Shown: in pieces, positions 16,996-24,963 of the stretch
Numbering within the stretch: position 1 is the stretch's first letter
Layout of the letters: each line of letters starts with the position of its first letter
Origin: Oscillospiraceae bacterium
Lineage (GTDB): Bacteria; Bacillota; Clostridia; Oscillospirales; Ruminococcaceae
Direction: 5' to 3'
Assembly: GCA_018380115.1 (NCBI GenBank)
Contig: JAGZUF010000025.1
Coordinates: 4,865 to 68,864 of the forward strand
DNA length: 64,000 nt
Notes under the pieces: generated by a model
Told to the model about the DNA's origin: nothing
Database searches by the model: none
The model's input: the letters and a program-made list of their open reading frames with translations, nothing else
Program-made: the position numbers and the translations under genes

Positions 16996-17269
16996 GGATA
17001 AAAAGCCGTAACCACGCCCGAAGGACATGGCGTGAAGAGCAGGCCTCTGAAAGAGCAAAAAATCAGCAGCGCCGGAGGACGCAAAAAAGCAGCGCCAGCC
17101 GTAAGGTGCATTGACGCAGAAAGCTATCGCCTTTGGAAGGCAATTTTTGCGCACGGTTCTTCAGAGATTTCCTTGGACAATCACAAAGACGCCTGCGTTT
17201 CCCGCGCTGCATCAAAACTGCCGCTTACAGGGCGGCGCGCAGCTTTGGCCCGGTGGTTTTGAGGAAGGA

Positions 17270-17504
17270 AGTCAAGCCTCCGGCAAAGCCCTGGCAGGGC
17301 ATACTACCGGCAAGCCTCTCAAGAGGCACTGAATACTCTGTCTTCTGCATCACTTGCCCCGCCACCTGTAAACGGGATTTTTTTCGTTGCGTGCTGCAGC
17401 TTTTGGGTATTGAATACCATCCCGCTTCGCTCGAAACTGACAGCGAAAGCCCTTTTACTCTTCCCGGCACAGCCGCGGGTTGTCGTTTCGCTAAAGCAGA
17501 CTAA
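17270..17504 (+). repeat. Family B structured repeat, copy 3, nested in an A element
   Basis: About 235 bp, starts AGTCAAGCCTCCGGCAAAG and ends TTTCGCTAAAGCAGACTAA. It has the same inner block as copy 1 (GCGTGCTGCAGCTTTTGGG, GAATACCATCCC, CTTCGCTCG). The first hairpin has decayed here. It lies between two halves of an A element, the clearest sign in the window that family B can insert into new sites. Confidence 0.75.
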
Positions 17505-17513
17505 TGCAAAAAA

Positions 17514-17545
17514 GCCCGGCAAGCCTGACGGCTTGCCGGGCTTTT
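17514..17545 (+). terminator. Terminator hairpin in repeat A copy 3
   Basis: GCCCGGCAAGCC pairs with GGCTTGCCGGGC and is followed by TTTTGCG. It would stop read-through towards padR. Confidence 0.75.
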
Positions 17546-17659
17546 GCGTGCATCAGGCGCCAAAGCCGTCAGCCAAAGCCGGTATTTTCTTACGGCAACA
17601 CGCCTCACCTGGCGTTGCTTTTACTTTGCAAAATTAAAAGGCGGGCCAGCCTTTTTCTA

Positions 17660-17717
17660 TTGACAACTATTACGTTTACTGATATATATATATTATATAT
17701 TACAGTAAACGTAATAG
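17660..17717 (+). promoter_or_regulatory. PadR promoter with large palindromic operator
   Basis: TTGACA (17660-17665) is followed after 17 bases by TATATA. A perfect 15-base inverted repeat, CTATTACGTTTACTG at 17667-17681 and CAGTAAACGTAATAG at 17703-17717, encloses 21 bases made only of A and T apart from its edges. The left arm fills the promoter spacer and the -10 lies between the arms, so a bound repressor would block RNA polymerase. The adjacent PadR protein is the obvious candidate. Confidence 0.8.
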
Positions 17718-17737
17718 ATGAGGTGGGAAGTGACAGT

Positions 17738-18067
17738 ATGCGAGACAATGCAAGGGGCGGCGCTTTGACGGAGGTCACCTTCTTTATCCTGCTCGCCCTG
17801 TACCGCCCAAAGCATGGGTATGCCATTATGCAGTTCATTGAAGAAAAGACGGGCGGCCGCCTGGTGCTGGGGGCGGGCACCCTGTACGGCGCCCTGAACA
17901 CCCTGCTGGATAAAGGCTGGATAGAGCCATACGGCGCACAGCAGGGCCGAAAAAAGGAATACAGCATTACACAGCAGGGCAGGCAGGCGGCGGAAAAAGA
18001 GCTGGCCCGCCTTCGGCTGCTGGTACAGACCGCCGGCGATGTGATGGAAGGGAGAGGTATACGATGA
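17738..18067 (+). CDS. PadR family transcriptional regulator
   Basis: This 109-residue winged-helix repressor probably controls its own three-gene operon. Family features are LTEVTFFILLALYRPKHGYAIMQFI, GRLVLGAGTLYGALNTLLDKGWI and the wing EYSITQQGRQAAEKEL, only parts of which are quoted. It is a short PadR without a long C-terminal dimerisation domain, the type usually paired with DUF2812 proteins. The open frame begins well upstream, but the ATG at 17738 follows GATGAGGTGGGAAG and comes after the promoter. The stop overlaps the next start in ATGATG, indicating coupling. Confidence 0.92.
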   Translation: MRDNARGGALTEVTFFILLALYRPKHGYAIMQFIEEKTGGRLVLGAGTLYGALNTLLDKGWIEPYGAQQGRKKEYSITQQGRQAAEKELARLRLLVQTAGDVMEGRGIR

Positions 18068-18654
18068 TGCGGATAAAAAAATACCGCTATTTCGGCGGCA
18101 TGCTGGCCGCGCAGGAAAAATGGCTGGGCCGCATGGCGCAGAAAGGTTACAGGCTGGCCGCGACCGGAACAGCTGTATACGAATTCGAGCCGTGCAAGCC
18201 GGGGCAGGTGCAGTACAAAGTGGAATTCATCGGCCATATGCCGCAGCAGCGCGCGCAGGACTATTGTAGCTTTCTGCAGGATATGGGCTACCGTGTGTTT
18301 TACAAAAATATGAACCTCAACTGGTCTGCAGGCAGGCTTCGCTGGCGCCCCTGGGCGGATAAGGGCGGAAAGTTTGCGTCAGACGGCGGCACATTCGGCA
18401 GAGAGCTGCTTATCGTCGAAAAGGAAAACGACGGGCGGCCCTTTGAGCTGCACACGTCGCTGGAGGATAAGGCACTTTATTTCCACACCCTTTGCAGACC
18501 GTGGGCATTCCTGTTCCTGACGTTCACAGTCTTCGGCCTGCTCTGCCGCTCGTATCTGTTTGGCCTTTTCGCATTGCTTTCACTGGGGCCGGCTGTTTTT
18601 TACCGGGTTCAGGCCATAAAATTCAAAAAACAGGCAAAGACTGAGGAGTGGTAA
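18064..18654 (+). CDS. DUF2812 membrane protein of the PadR cassette
   Basis: The 196-residue product matches the DUF2812 type: an N-terminal domain starting KKYRYFGGMLAAQEKWLGRMAQKGYRL, a central soluble part of about 130 residues, and two hydrophobic segments near the C-terminus (about 140-158 and 160-178). Only parts of that N-terminal motif are needed to recognise the family. No biochemical role is established; genes of this type almost always follow a small padR, and it may be the sensor or effector of the switch. It overlaps padR by four bases. The loop ELLIVEKENDGRPFELH precedes the membrane part. Confidence 0.8.
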   Translation: MMRIKKYRYFGGMLAAQEKWLGRMAQKGYRLAATGTAVYEFEPCKPGQVQYKVEFIGHMPQQRAQDYCSFLQDMGYRVFYKNMNLNWSAGRLRWRPWADKGGKFASDGGTFGRELLIVEKENDGRPFELHTSLEDKALYFHTLCRPWAFLFLTFTVFGLLCRSYLFGLFALLSLGPAVFYRVQAIKFKKQAKTEEW

Positions 18655-18658
18655 ACAT

Positions 18659-19066
18659 ATGCAGAACAGTAAAAAGGCAAAAAGCTGGAAGACCGCCCTG
18701 CTCATGGTGCTGGCATTTTTTCTGGTTATGGCGGCGCTGGCCGCAGCGGGCCTTGTGCCCATGGGCGGCAGCGGGCTGCGCATCGGCTGGCAGGAGCATA
18801 AGTGGGACGGTGAATGGTCTGCCGGTTACAGTTATTTTCTTGGCACGCGCAGCGCCCGCCTTCAAGGGGAGGGCGGCACGGTGCACATAGAGGTGGAGAC
18901 GAAGGGCGGCAGCCTTGCCGTCACAGTAAAAGATGAGAGCGGGGCAGAGCTGTTCGCCCGGCAGGGGCTTGAAACAGCTTCGTTCGATGTGCAGGCGCAG
19001 GGCCCGGTGACGGTTTCTTTTACAGCAAAGGGGCACAGCGGCGGCTTTTCCGTCCGCTATGCCTGA
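18659..19066 (+). CDS. Membrane-anchored extracytoplasmic protein of the PadR cassette
   Basis: The family is not recognised. The 135-residue protein has a basic N-terminus (KKAKSWK), one hydrophobic anchor at about residues 12-32, and an outside domain of about 95 residues. That domain is beta-rich, with VHIEVETKGGSLAVTV and GPVTVSFTAKGHSGGF, and looks like a small immunoglobulin-like or DUF4097-type fold. A GAGGAG site precedes the ATG, four bases after the DUF2812 stop, so it is the third gene of the operon. A strong terminator follows 25 bases after the stop. Confidence 0.7.
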   Translation: MQNSKKAKSWKTALLMVLAFFLVMAALAAAGLVPMGGSGLRIGWQEHKWDGEWSAGYSYFLGTRSARLQGEGGTVHIEVETKGGSLAVTVKDESGAELFARQGLETASFDVQAQGPVTVSFTAKGHSGGFSVRYA

Positions 19067-19090
19067 CCCCGTTCCCAAAAGGTGGGCAAA

Positions 19091-19137
19091 GCCGCCCGCA
19101 GCTTATCCGGTCGGTGCCGGGCTGCGGGCGCTTTTTG
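19091..19137 (+). terminator. Terminator of the PadR operon
   Basis: GCCGCCCGCAGC and GCTGCGGGCGC form the stem, followed by TTTTTG. Confidence 0.8.
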
Positions 19138-19153
19138 TGTCTGGGGCAGGCTT

Positions 19154-19519
19154 TCAGGCCGGGGCGCCCTGCTGGAAATCATAGATGAAAAAACGCATCT
19201 TTTCCTGAATGCCGCTGGCCGAAAAGGTGTGCTCCTCTTCTGCGCGCCGCACCATGCCCCGGTGCTCATAAAACGGATAATTACAGCTTGTGTCTGTGAA
19301 CAGGAAAAACTCCCGGATATTCTGGCTGTGCAGATAGGCAAGGTGTTTTTCAAACAGGGCCCTTCTGATGCCGCTTTTGCGCATGCTGCGGCTGACTGCA
19401 AAAAGGGCAAGCTCGCCCGGGTAATTTTTTTGACACTGTGCCAAAATCCGTGCGTCTATTTCCTGCACACACTGAAAAATGCCTGAAACAAGCCCGCCCC
19501 TCCCGGGTGCTGTACAATG
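19154..19519 (-). pseudogene. N-terminally truncated GNAT acetyltransferase
   Basis: The frame encodes the C-terminal part of a GNAT N-acetyltransferase: LALFAVSRSMRKSGIRRALFE supplies the acetyl-CoA loop in altered form, followed by FLFTDTSCNYPFYEHRGM. A complete member would need about 50-70 more residues at the N-terminus, but an in-frame stop lies at about 19520 and the tRNA-Leu terminator begins 70 bases further. The usual Q/RxxGxG/A signature is weak here. It is best read as a remnant, perhaps cut when neighbouring DNA was rearranged. An internal GTG at 19468 could start a 104-residue product, but it has no good ribosome site. Confidence 0.6.
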
Positions 19520-19584
19520 CTAGAATAGCCGCTGCCATTTTGAGACGCACACGGGCCGGGCCCCGTTTTGTGTTGTTCAAAGAA

Positions 19585-19630
19585 AACAAATAATCCGAAC
19601 CCATCGCCTATCGGAAACAAGTTCGGATTA
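19585..19630 (-). terminator. Terminator of tRNA-Leu
   Basis: On the minus strand TAATCCGAAC and GTTCGGATTA form a ten-base stem, followed by TTTGTTTTCTTTG. Confidence 0.8.
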
Positions 19631-19638
19631 TATTGGTT

Positions 19639-19723
19639 TGGTGCGGGTAACAGGGGTCGAACCTGCACGCCGTGCGGCACCAGATCCTAAGTCTGGCGCG
19701 TCTGCCAATTCCGCCATACCCGC
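19639..19723 (-). tRNA. tRNA-Leu (anticodon TAG)
   Basis: The minus strand starts GCGGGTATGGCGGAATTGG and ends with the matching acceptor arm TACCCGC, then ACCA. The anticodon loop reads CTTAGGA, giving TAG for CUA and related leucine codons. A long variable arm (GGTGCCGCACGGCGT) confirms a class II tRNA, and GGTTCGACCCC is the T arm. The CCA end is encoded. Confidence 0.95.
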
Positions 19724-19755
19724 ATATGTGCGCCCCTCTGTGGGGGACGAATCTT

Positions 19756-19784
19756 ATTGTACCTGCACAGAAACACTTTGTCAA
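19756..19784 (-). promoter_or_regulatory. Promoter of tRNA-Leu
   Basis: On the minus strand TTGACA and TACAAT are separated by 17 bases, about 33 bases before the mature tRNA. Confidence 0.85.
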
Positions 19785-19797
19785 TCACACATTTTCC

Positions 19798-19826
19798 TTG
19801 TGTTCATCGACAAATTCACTTATAAT
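19798..19826 (+). promoter_or_regulatory. Promoter of the nucleoside ABC importer operon
   Basis: TTGTGT and TATAAT are separated by 17 bases. It is divergent from the tRNA-Leu promoter, with the two -35 elements only about 14 bases apart. Confidence 0.65.
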
Positions 19827-19889
19827 AAAAGCAAATAATGCCGTGTGGGTGCGGCACTGTCGGATATGACAGGGGGATAGGAGGACGAC

Positions 19890-21416
19890 ATGGATTACAT
19901 CATCGAGATGTGCGGCATCACCAAGGAGTTCCCGGGCATCATTGCGAACGACGATGTAACGTTGCAGCTCAAAAAGGGCGAGATCCATGCGCTTTTGGGC
20001 GAAAACGGTGCGGGAAAATCCACGCTGATGAGCGTTTTGTTCGGCATGTACCAGCCGGAAAAGGGCGTCATTAAGAAAAACGGCGAAGTGGTGCATCTCA
20101 AAGACCCAAATGATGCCAACCGCCTTGGCATCGGAATGGTGCACCAGCATTTCAAACTGGTGCACAATTTCACCGTGCTGGAAAATATTATCCTGGGTGT
20201 AGAGAGCACACAGGGCGGTTTTTTGAAGATGGACAAGGCCCGCGAAAAGGTGATGGCCCTGTCGGAGAGATATGGTTTCCGGGTGGACCCGGACGCCCTA
20301 ATTTCCGATATCAGCGTGGGCATGCAGCAGCGTGTGGAAATTTTGAAGATGCTGTACCGCGAAAACGAGATCCTCATTTTCGACGAGCCTACGGCAGTTT
20401 TGACGCCGCAGGAAATAGATGAGCTAATGAAGATTATGAAGGAGCTTGTGAAAGAGGGCAAGAGCATCCTGTTCATCACGCATAAGCTGAATGAGATAAA
20501 GGCGGTGGCAGACCGCTGCACGGTTCTTCGCAAGGGCAGGTGTATCGGCACGGTAGACGTGGCCTCTACGTCGAAAGAGAAAATGAGCGAAATGATGGTG
20601 GGCCGTAAGGTGAACCTTGTGGTGGAAAAGGGCCCCGCGAAGCCTGCAGACGTGGTGCTGGAGGCAGAGAACGTCTGTGTGCACTCGAAGCGCACTGGAA
20701 AAAACGTGGTGGACCATGTGAGCTTTCAGGTGCGCCGCGGCGAGATTGTGTGCGTGGCGGGCATAGATGGCAACGGCCAGACAGAGCTTGTATATGCCCT
20801 GACAGGCCTGCACGAGCCGGACAGTGGACATGTTCTGCTGAAAGGGGAGGATATCACCCATGCGCATATCCGTACGCGCAATATGGGCGGCCTGGGCCAT
20901 ATTCCGGAGGACAGGCACCGCCACGGCCTTGTGCTGGATTACAGCCTTGCCTATAACCTTGTTCTGCAAAGCTATTTTGAACCGCGCTTCTGCCAGCACG
21001 GCTTTTTGAAATATGACGCCATTTATCAGTATGCGGACGAGCTTATTGGCAGGTTCGATATCCGCTCTGGCCAGGGGGCGCGCACCATTGCGCGCAGCAT
21101 GTCCGGCGGCAACCAGCAGAAGGCCATTGTGGCGCGCGAAATAGACCGAAACCCGGACGTGCTCATTGCAGTTCAGCCCACACGCGGGCTGGATGTGGGC
21201 GCCATTGAGTATATCCACAAGCAGATTGTGGCCGAGCGCGACGCGGGAAAGGGCATCCTGCTCGTCAGCCTGGAACTGGATGAAGTGATGCAGCTTTCAG
21301 ACCGCATCCTTGTCATCTACGAAGGGCAAATCGTGGCAGACCTTGACCCGCAGGCCATCACTGTGCAGGAGCTGGGCCTGTATATGGCCGGCTCGAAGAG
21401 GGGGGCAGGGAAATGA
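19890..21416 (+). CDS. ABC importer ATPase, nucleoside (BMP) type
   Basis: This double ATPase powers a sugar/nucleoside-class importer; the closest recognised group is the YufO/NupA type that takes up nucleosides. The first ATPase has Walker A LGENGAGKST near residue 38 and LIFDEPTAVLT near 165. The second has the degenerate Walker A region GIDGNGQTELVYALTGL near 290 and SGGNQQKAIVAREI near 410, as usual for the family. The 508-residue length is typical. GGAGG precedes the ATG and the stop overlaps the first permease gene (ATGA). No BMP-type binding lipoprotein gene is present upstream or downstream. Confidence 0.93.
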   Translation: MDYIIEMCGITKEFPGIIANDDVTLQLKKGEIHALLGENGAGKSTLMSVLFGMYQPEKGVIKKNGEVVHLKDPNDANRLGIGMVHQHFKLVHNFTVLENIILGVESTQGGFLKMDKAREKVMALSERYGFRVDPDALISDISVGMQQRVEILKMLYRENEILIFDEPTAVLTPQEIDELMKIMKELVKEGKSILFITHKLNEIKAVADRCTVLRKGRCIGTVDVASTSKEKMSEMMVGRKVNLVVEKGPAKPADVVLEAENVCVHSKRTGKNVVDHVSFQVRRGEIVCVAGIDGNGQTELVYALTGLHEPDSGHVLLKGEDITHAHIRTRNMGGLGHIPEDRHRHGLVLDYSLAYNLVLQSYFEPRFCQHGFLKYDAIYQYADELIGRFDIRSGQGARTIARSMSGGNQQKAIVAREIDRNPDVLIAVQPTRGLDVGAIEYIHKQIVAERDAGKGILLVSLELDEVMQLSDRILVIYEGQIVADLDPQAITVQELGLYMAGSKRGAGK

Positions 21417-22585
21417 ATAAAAAGCAGAAGACGCCCTTGCTCCAAAAGCAGGGCTTTACCAGCTTCATGGGGTCTGTGCTTGCCATTTTGTGCGGGCTTG
21501 CAGTGGGCTTTATTGTGCTGCTCATCTCAAACCCCGCAAATGCGGTGAACGGCTTTATCTCTATCCTCACCGGCGCGTTTTCCGACATGAAAAATCTGGG
21601 CCAGGTGTTTTATTCCGCCACGCCCATCATCCTCACCGGCCTTTCGGTGGGCTTTGCCAACAAAACCGGCCTGTTCAATATTGGCGGCCCCGGCCAGTTT
21701 GTGGTAGGGGCCTATGTGGCGGTGCTGATTGGTGTGAAGTGCACCTTCATTCCGGGCCCTCTGCTGTGGCTTGCCTGCCTTGCGGGGGCTATGCTGGCCG
21801 GGGCATTGTGGGGCTTTGTGCCGGGCTTTTTGAAGGCCGTGTGCAATGTGAATGAAGTGATTGCCTGCATCATGATGAACTACATCGGCATGTACGGCGT
21901 GAATTTCCTTGTGGTGGAAACTATTTTCGACTCGCAGAAAAACCAGTCGCTTCCCGTTGCGGCTAATGCCAACGCACCAAAGCTGGGCATGGACCAGATA
22001 TTCCGCTCCGGCGCTTCCGCGTCCAGTGTGAACGCCGGCATCTTTGTGGCGATTCTGGCAGGCATCATCATCTATTTTCTCATTGAAAAGACCAAGTTCG
22101 GCTATGAGCTGAAGGCCTGCGGCTATAACCGCGATGCGGCGAAATATGCGGGAATCAATGAAAAGCGCAGCATCATCCTCTCCATGGCCATTGCCGGCTC
22201 GCTGTGCGCGCTTGGCGGCGCCTGCCTGTATCTGGCCGGCGCGGGAAAAGGCATCGAGGTGGTGGACACGCTGGCAGCAGAAGGCTTCAACGGCATCCCG
22301 GTGGCCCTGCTTGGCCTGAACAACCCCATCGGCATTATTTTTGCAGGCCTGTTCATGGCATATTTGAACCAGGGCGGCTTCAACATGCAGCTGTATGGCT
22401 TTGCGCCGCAGGTTATTGAAATCATCATTGCGGTGATTATTTACTTTGCTGCCTTCTCGCTGCTTCTGCGCGGCCTGGTGAGCAGAGTAGTAAAACGGGC
22501 GGGCAAAAACAAAACGCCGGGTGAAAATGCCAATGCAGAGCCCGGAAAAGATATGGGCACAGTGAAGGGGGGCGGTAAGGAATGA
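21413..22585 (+). CDS. ABC importer permease 1, nucleoside type
   Basis: This inner-membrane permease belongs to the BPD_transp_2 family used by nucleoside and ribose importers and is likely the YufP/NupB-type subunit. The 390 residues form about ten hydrophobic segments; the signatures TGLSVGFANKTGLFNIGGPGQ and ELKACGYNRDAAKYAGIN are typical (the first is quoted in part by position 75-95). A hydrophilic C-terminal tail of about 30 residues follows the last span. It overlaps both neighbours by four bases, so the three subunits are made together. The substrate is inferred from the phosphorylase gene that follows. Confidence 0.92.
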   Translation: MNKKQKTPLLQKQGFTSFMGSVLAILCGLAVGFIVLLISNPANAVNGFISILTGAFSDMKNLGQVFYSATPIILTGLSVGFANKTGLFNIGGPGQFVVGAYVAVLIGVKCTFIPGPLLWLACLAGAMLAGALWGFVPGFLKAVCNVNEVIACIMMNYIGMYGVNFLVVETIFDSQKNQSLPVAANANAPKLGMDQIFRSGASASSVNAGIFVAILAGIIIYFLIEKTKFGYELKACGYNRDAAKYAGINEKRSIILSMAIAGSLCALGGACLYLAGAGKGIEVVDTLAAEGFNGIPVALLGLNNPIGIIFAGLFMAYLNQGGFNMQLYGFAPQVIEIIIAVIIYFAAFSLLLRGLVSRVVKRAGKNKTPGENANAEPGKDMGTVKGGGKE

Positions 22586-23544
22586 GCACGGTCTATTTTC
22601 TTGTCCAGCAGATGATGTTCTTTTCCATCCCGCTTCTGGTGGTTGCTTTGGGTGGCATGTTCAGCGAGCGCTCCGGCGTTGTGAACATTGCGCTGGAGGG
22701 CATCATGATTATGGGCGCATTTTCCAGCATCCTGTTTATTAACTTAATGCAGGAGGGCGGTATAAACCTTCCGCCGCAGCTTTTGCTGGTGCTGGCTATC
22801 CTTATCGCTGCTGCCGTGGGCGTAGTGGTGTCTCTGCTGCATGCCTATGCGGCCATTAACATGAAGGCGGACCAGGTGATCAGCGGCACCGCCATCAACA
22901 TGTTTGCCCCCGCGTTCGCAATCTTTGTGGCGCGGATGATCCGCACGGTTCAGCAAATCCCCTTCACGAACACCTTCCGTTTGGAGAAGGTGCCTGTACT
23001 GGGCGATATTCCTGTGCTGGGGCCGCTGTTGTTCCAGAATGCATACATCACCACATACTTGGGCTTTGCCATTCTGGCAGTGGCGGCTATCGTGCTGTAT
23101 AAGACTAAGTTCGGCCTGCGCCTGCGCGCCTGCGGCGAACACCCACAGGCGGCGGATTCCGTAGGCATCAATGTGTATAAGATGCGCTATGCGGGTGTGG
23201 CCATTTCGGGTGCGCTGGCCGGTATCGGCGGGCTGGTGTTCGTCATTCCCACTTCCACACAGTTTAACGCCACGGTGTCCGGCTATGGCTTCTTGGCGCT
23301 GGCGGTGCTTATTTTCGGCCAGTGGAAGCCTGCCCGCATTCTGTTTGCGGCATTCTTCTTCGGGCTGATGATGACCATTGCCTCGGTGTATTCAGGCATC
23401 CCGCTTTTGAACGGCCTTGGCATCCCCAGCGACATCTACAAGATGGTGCCCTATGCGGCCACACTGGTGGTGCTGGCGTTCACCAGTAAAAACTCGCAGT
23501 CGCCCCGGGCGTCCGGCGTTCCGTACGACAAGGGCAGCCGCTGA
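22582..23544 (+). CDS. ABC importer permease 2, nucleoside type
   Basis: This is the partner permease (YufQ/NupC type), 320 residues with about eight to nine membrane segments. It shows FSERSGVVNIALEGIMIMGAF near residue 25 and LRLRACGEHPQAADSVGIN near residue 175, matching the first permease at equivalent positions. The C-terminus YKMVPYAATLVVLAFTSKN is usual for the family (quoted motifs are partial). It overlaps permease 1 by four bases. A hairpin lies between it and the phosphorylase gene, so expression of the latter may be reduced or partly independent. Confidence 0.92.
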   Translation: MSTVYFLVQQMMFFSIPLLVVALGGMFSERSGVVNIALEGIMIMGAFSSILFINLMQEGGINLPPQLLLVLAILIAAAVGVVVSLLHAYAAINMKADQVISGTAINMFAPAFAIFVARMIRTVQQIPFTNTFRLEKVPVLGDIPVLGPLLFQNAYITTYLGFAILAVAAIVLYKTKFGLRLRACGEHPQAADSVGINVYKMRYAGVAISGALAGIGGLVFVIPTSTQFNATVSGYGFLALAVLIFGQWKPARILFAAFFFGLMMTIASVYSGIPLLNGLGIPSDIYKMVPYAATLVVLAFTSKNSQSPRASGVPYDKGSR

Positions 23545-23555
23545 GAGAAAACTGC

Positions 23556-23590
23556 AAAGGGCGGGCGCATTTTGTGCCCGTCCTTTTTGC
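23556..23590 (+). terminator. Hairpin between importer and phosphorylase genes
   Basis: AAAGGGCGGGCGCA and TGCCCGTCCTTTTTGC form an imperfect stem with a T-rich tail. It may act as a partial terminator inside the operon. Confidence 0.65.
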
Positions 23591-23607
23591 CTAAAGGAGA
23601 ATGTAGT

Positions 23608-24963
23608 ATGCTGAGAATGTACGATATCATTGCGAAAAAACGCGACGGCGGCACGCTGACGCAGGAGGAGATATGCTTTTTCGTAAAGGGTTATACCGAG
23701 GGCACGGTGCCGGATTATCAGGCAAGCGCCCTGCTGATGGCCATTTACCTGAACGGCATGACGGCACAGGAGACAGCGCAGCTCACGGCGGCTATGGCGC
23801 ATTCCGGCGACATGGTGGACCTCTCTGCCATATCGGGCGTAAAGGCCGATAAGCATTCCACCGGCGGCGTGGGCGATAAAACGACGTTGGTGGTGGCGCC
23901 CATCGTGGCGGCGTGCGGCGTAAAGATGGCTAAAATGAGCGGCCGCGGCCTTGGCCACACCGGCGGCACGCTGGATAAGATAGAGGCCATACCGGGCTGC
24001 ACCGTTTCTCTGACGCCGCAGCAGTTTTTCCGCCAGGTGAACGAGATAGGCCTTGCTGTGATAGGCCAGACGGGCAACCTTGCCCCGGCGGATAAAAAGC
24101 TGTATGCACTGCGGGATGTGACAGCCACCGTGTCCTGCGTGCCGCTTATTGCCTCCAGCATCATGTCCAAAAAACTGGCGTCCGGTTCGGACTGCATCCT
24201 TCTGGATGTAAAGACGGGCAACGGCGCTTTCATGAAGACGCTGGAGGCTTCCATCGAGCTTGCCAAAGCCATGGTAGAGATAGGCGAGCATAACGGGCGC
24301 CGCACCGCGGCCCTTATCACAGACATGGATATGCCGCTGGGGCACTTGGTGGGCAACAGCCTGGAGGTGCAGGAGGCTGCCGAAACGCTGATGGGCAAAG
24401 GCCCGCAGGACCTTTTGTTGGTGTGCAAAGCCTTAGCAACAAATATTCTTGTACTGGCAGACAAGGGAAGCGCAGAGCAGTGCGAGGTAATGGTTGACAA
24501 GGCACTTGCAAGCGGCGCCGCTTTGGAAAAGCTGTGCCTGATGGTGCAGGCGCAGGGCGGCGATGCGGGCTATATCCGTGCCCCGCACACTTTGCCGCGT
24601 GCAAAGTATGAAAGGCAGGTGCTGTGTGAAACCGAAGGGTATCTGTGCGCCATGAACACAGAGAAAATAGGCATCAGCGCCGTGCTTTTGGGCGCGGGGC
24701 GCGAGACGAAGGAAAGCGTTATCGACCCCGCGGCGGGCCTGCGCATCGAAAAAAAGACGGGCGAGAAGGTGGTCCCCGGCGACGTGCTGGCGGTGCTGTA
24801 TGCGGAAGATAAAGCCAAATTTTCTGCCGCAGAGGCGGAATACCGCAGCGCGCTGACCTTTGGCGCAGAGGCCCCCGCGCCCATTCCGCTGGTGTATGCG
24901 CTGGTAGAAAAGGATAAGGTGACAAGACTTTCATATCAAATACCCCCAAATGGCCAAATATGA
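23608..24963 (+). CDS. pdp: Pyrimidine-nucleoside phosphorylase
   Basis: This enzyme splits uridine, thymidine and related nucleosides with phosphate into base and sugar 1-phosphate. At 451 residues it fits the thymidine/pyrimidine phosphorylase family. Key motifs are KADKHSTGGVGDKTTL (90-105), KMSGRGLGHTGGTLDK (about 115-130) and LDVKTGNGAFM near 205. The start is ATG 23608 after AAAGGAGA; the frame opens earlier without support. Its place right after the ABC importer supports a combined nucleoside uptake and breakdown unit. No deoxyribose-phosphate aldolase or cytidine deaminase gene follows. The next 264 bases hold no gene and no clear promoter. Confidence 0.95.
   Translation: MLRMYDIIAKKRDGGTLTQEEICFFVKGYTEGTVPDYQASALLMAIYLNGMTAQETAQLTAAMAHSGDMVDLSAISGVKADKHSTGGVGDKTTLVVAPIVAACGVKMAKMSGRGLGHTGGTLDKIEAIPGCTVSLTPQQFFRQVNEIGLAVIGQTGNLAPADKKLYALRDVTATVSCVPLIASSIMSKKLASGSDCILLDVKTGNGAFMKTLEASIELAKAMVEIGEHNGRRTAALITDMDMPLGHLVGNSLEVQEAAETLMGKGPQDLLLVCKALATNILVLADKGSAEQCEVMVDKALASGAALEKLCLMVQAQGGDAGYIRAPHTLPRAKYERQVLCETEGYLCAMNTEKIGISAVLLGAGRETKESVIDPAAGLRIEKKTGEKVVPGDVLAVLYAEDKAKFSAAEAEYRSALTFGAEAPAPIPLVYALVEKDKVTRLSYQIPPNGQI

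Larger units (their letters stand above)
17105..17604 (+). mobile_element. Family A MITE-like repeat, copy 3 (interrupted)
   Basis: This copy is bounded by GGTGCATTGACGCAGAAAGC and, read from the right, GGCGTGTTGCCGTAAGAAAA. After removing the 235-bp family B repeat that splits it at 17270-17504, the remaining 265 bp match the length of the other A copies. The left part ends in TTTGGCCCGGTGG and the right part resumes with the CCCGGCAAGCC hairpin and GCGTGCATCAGGCGCCAAA. It fills most of the 742-bp gap between the helicase and padR genes. Confidence 0.7.
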
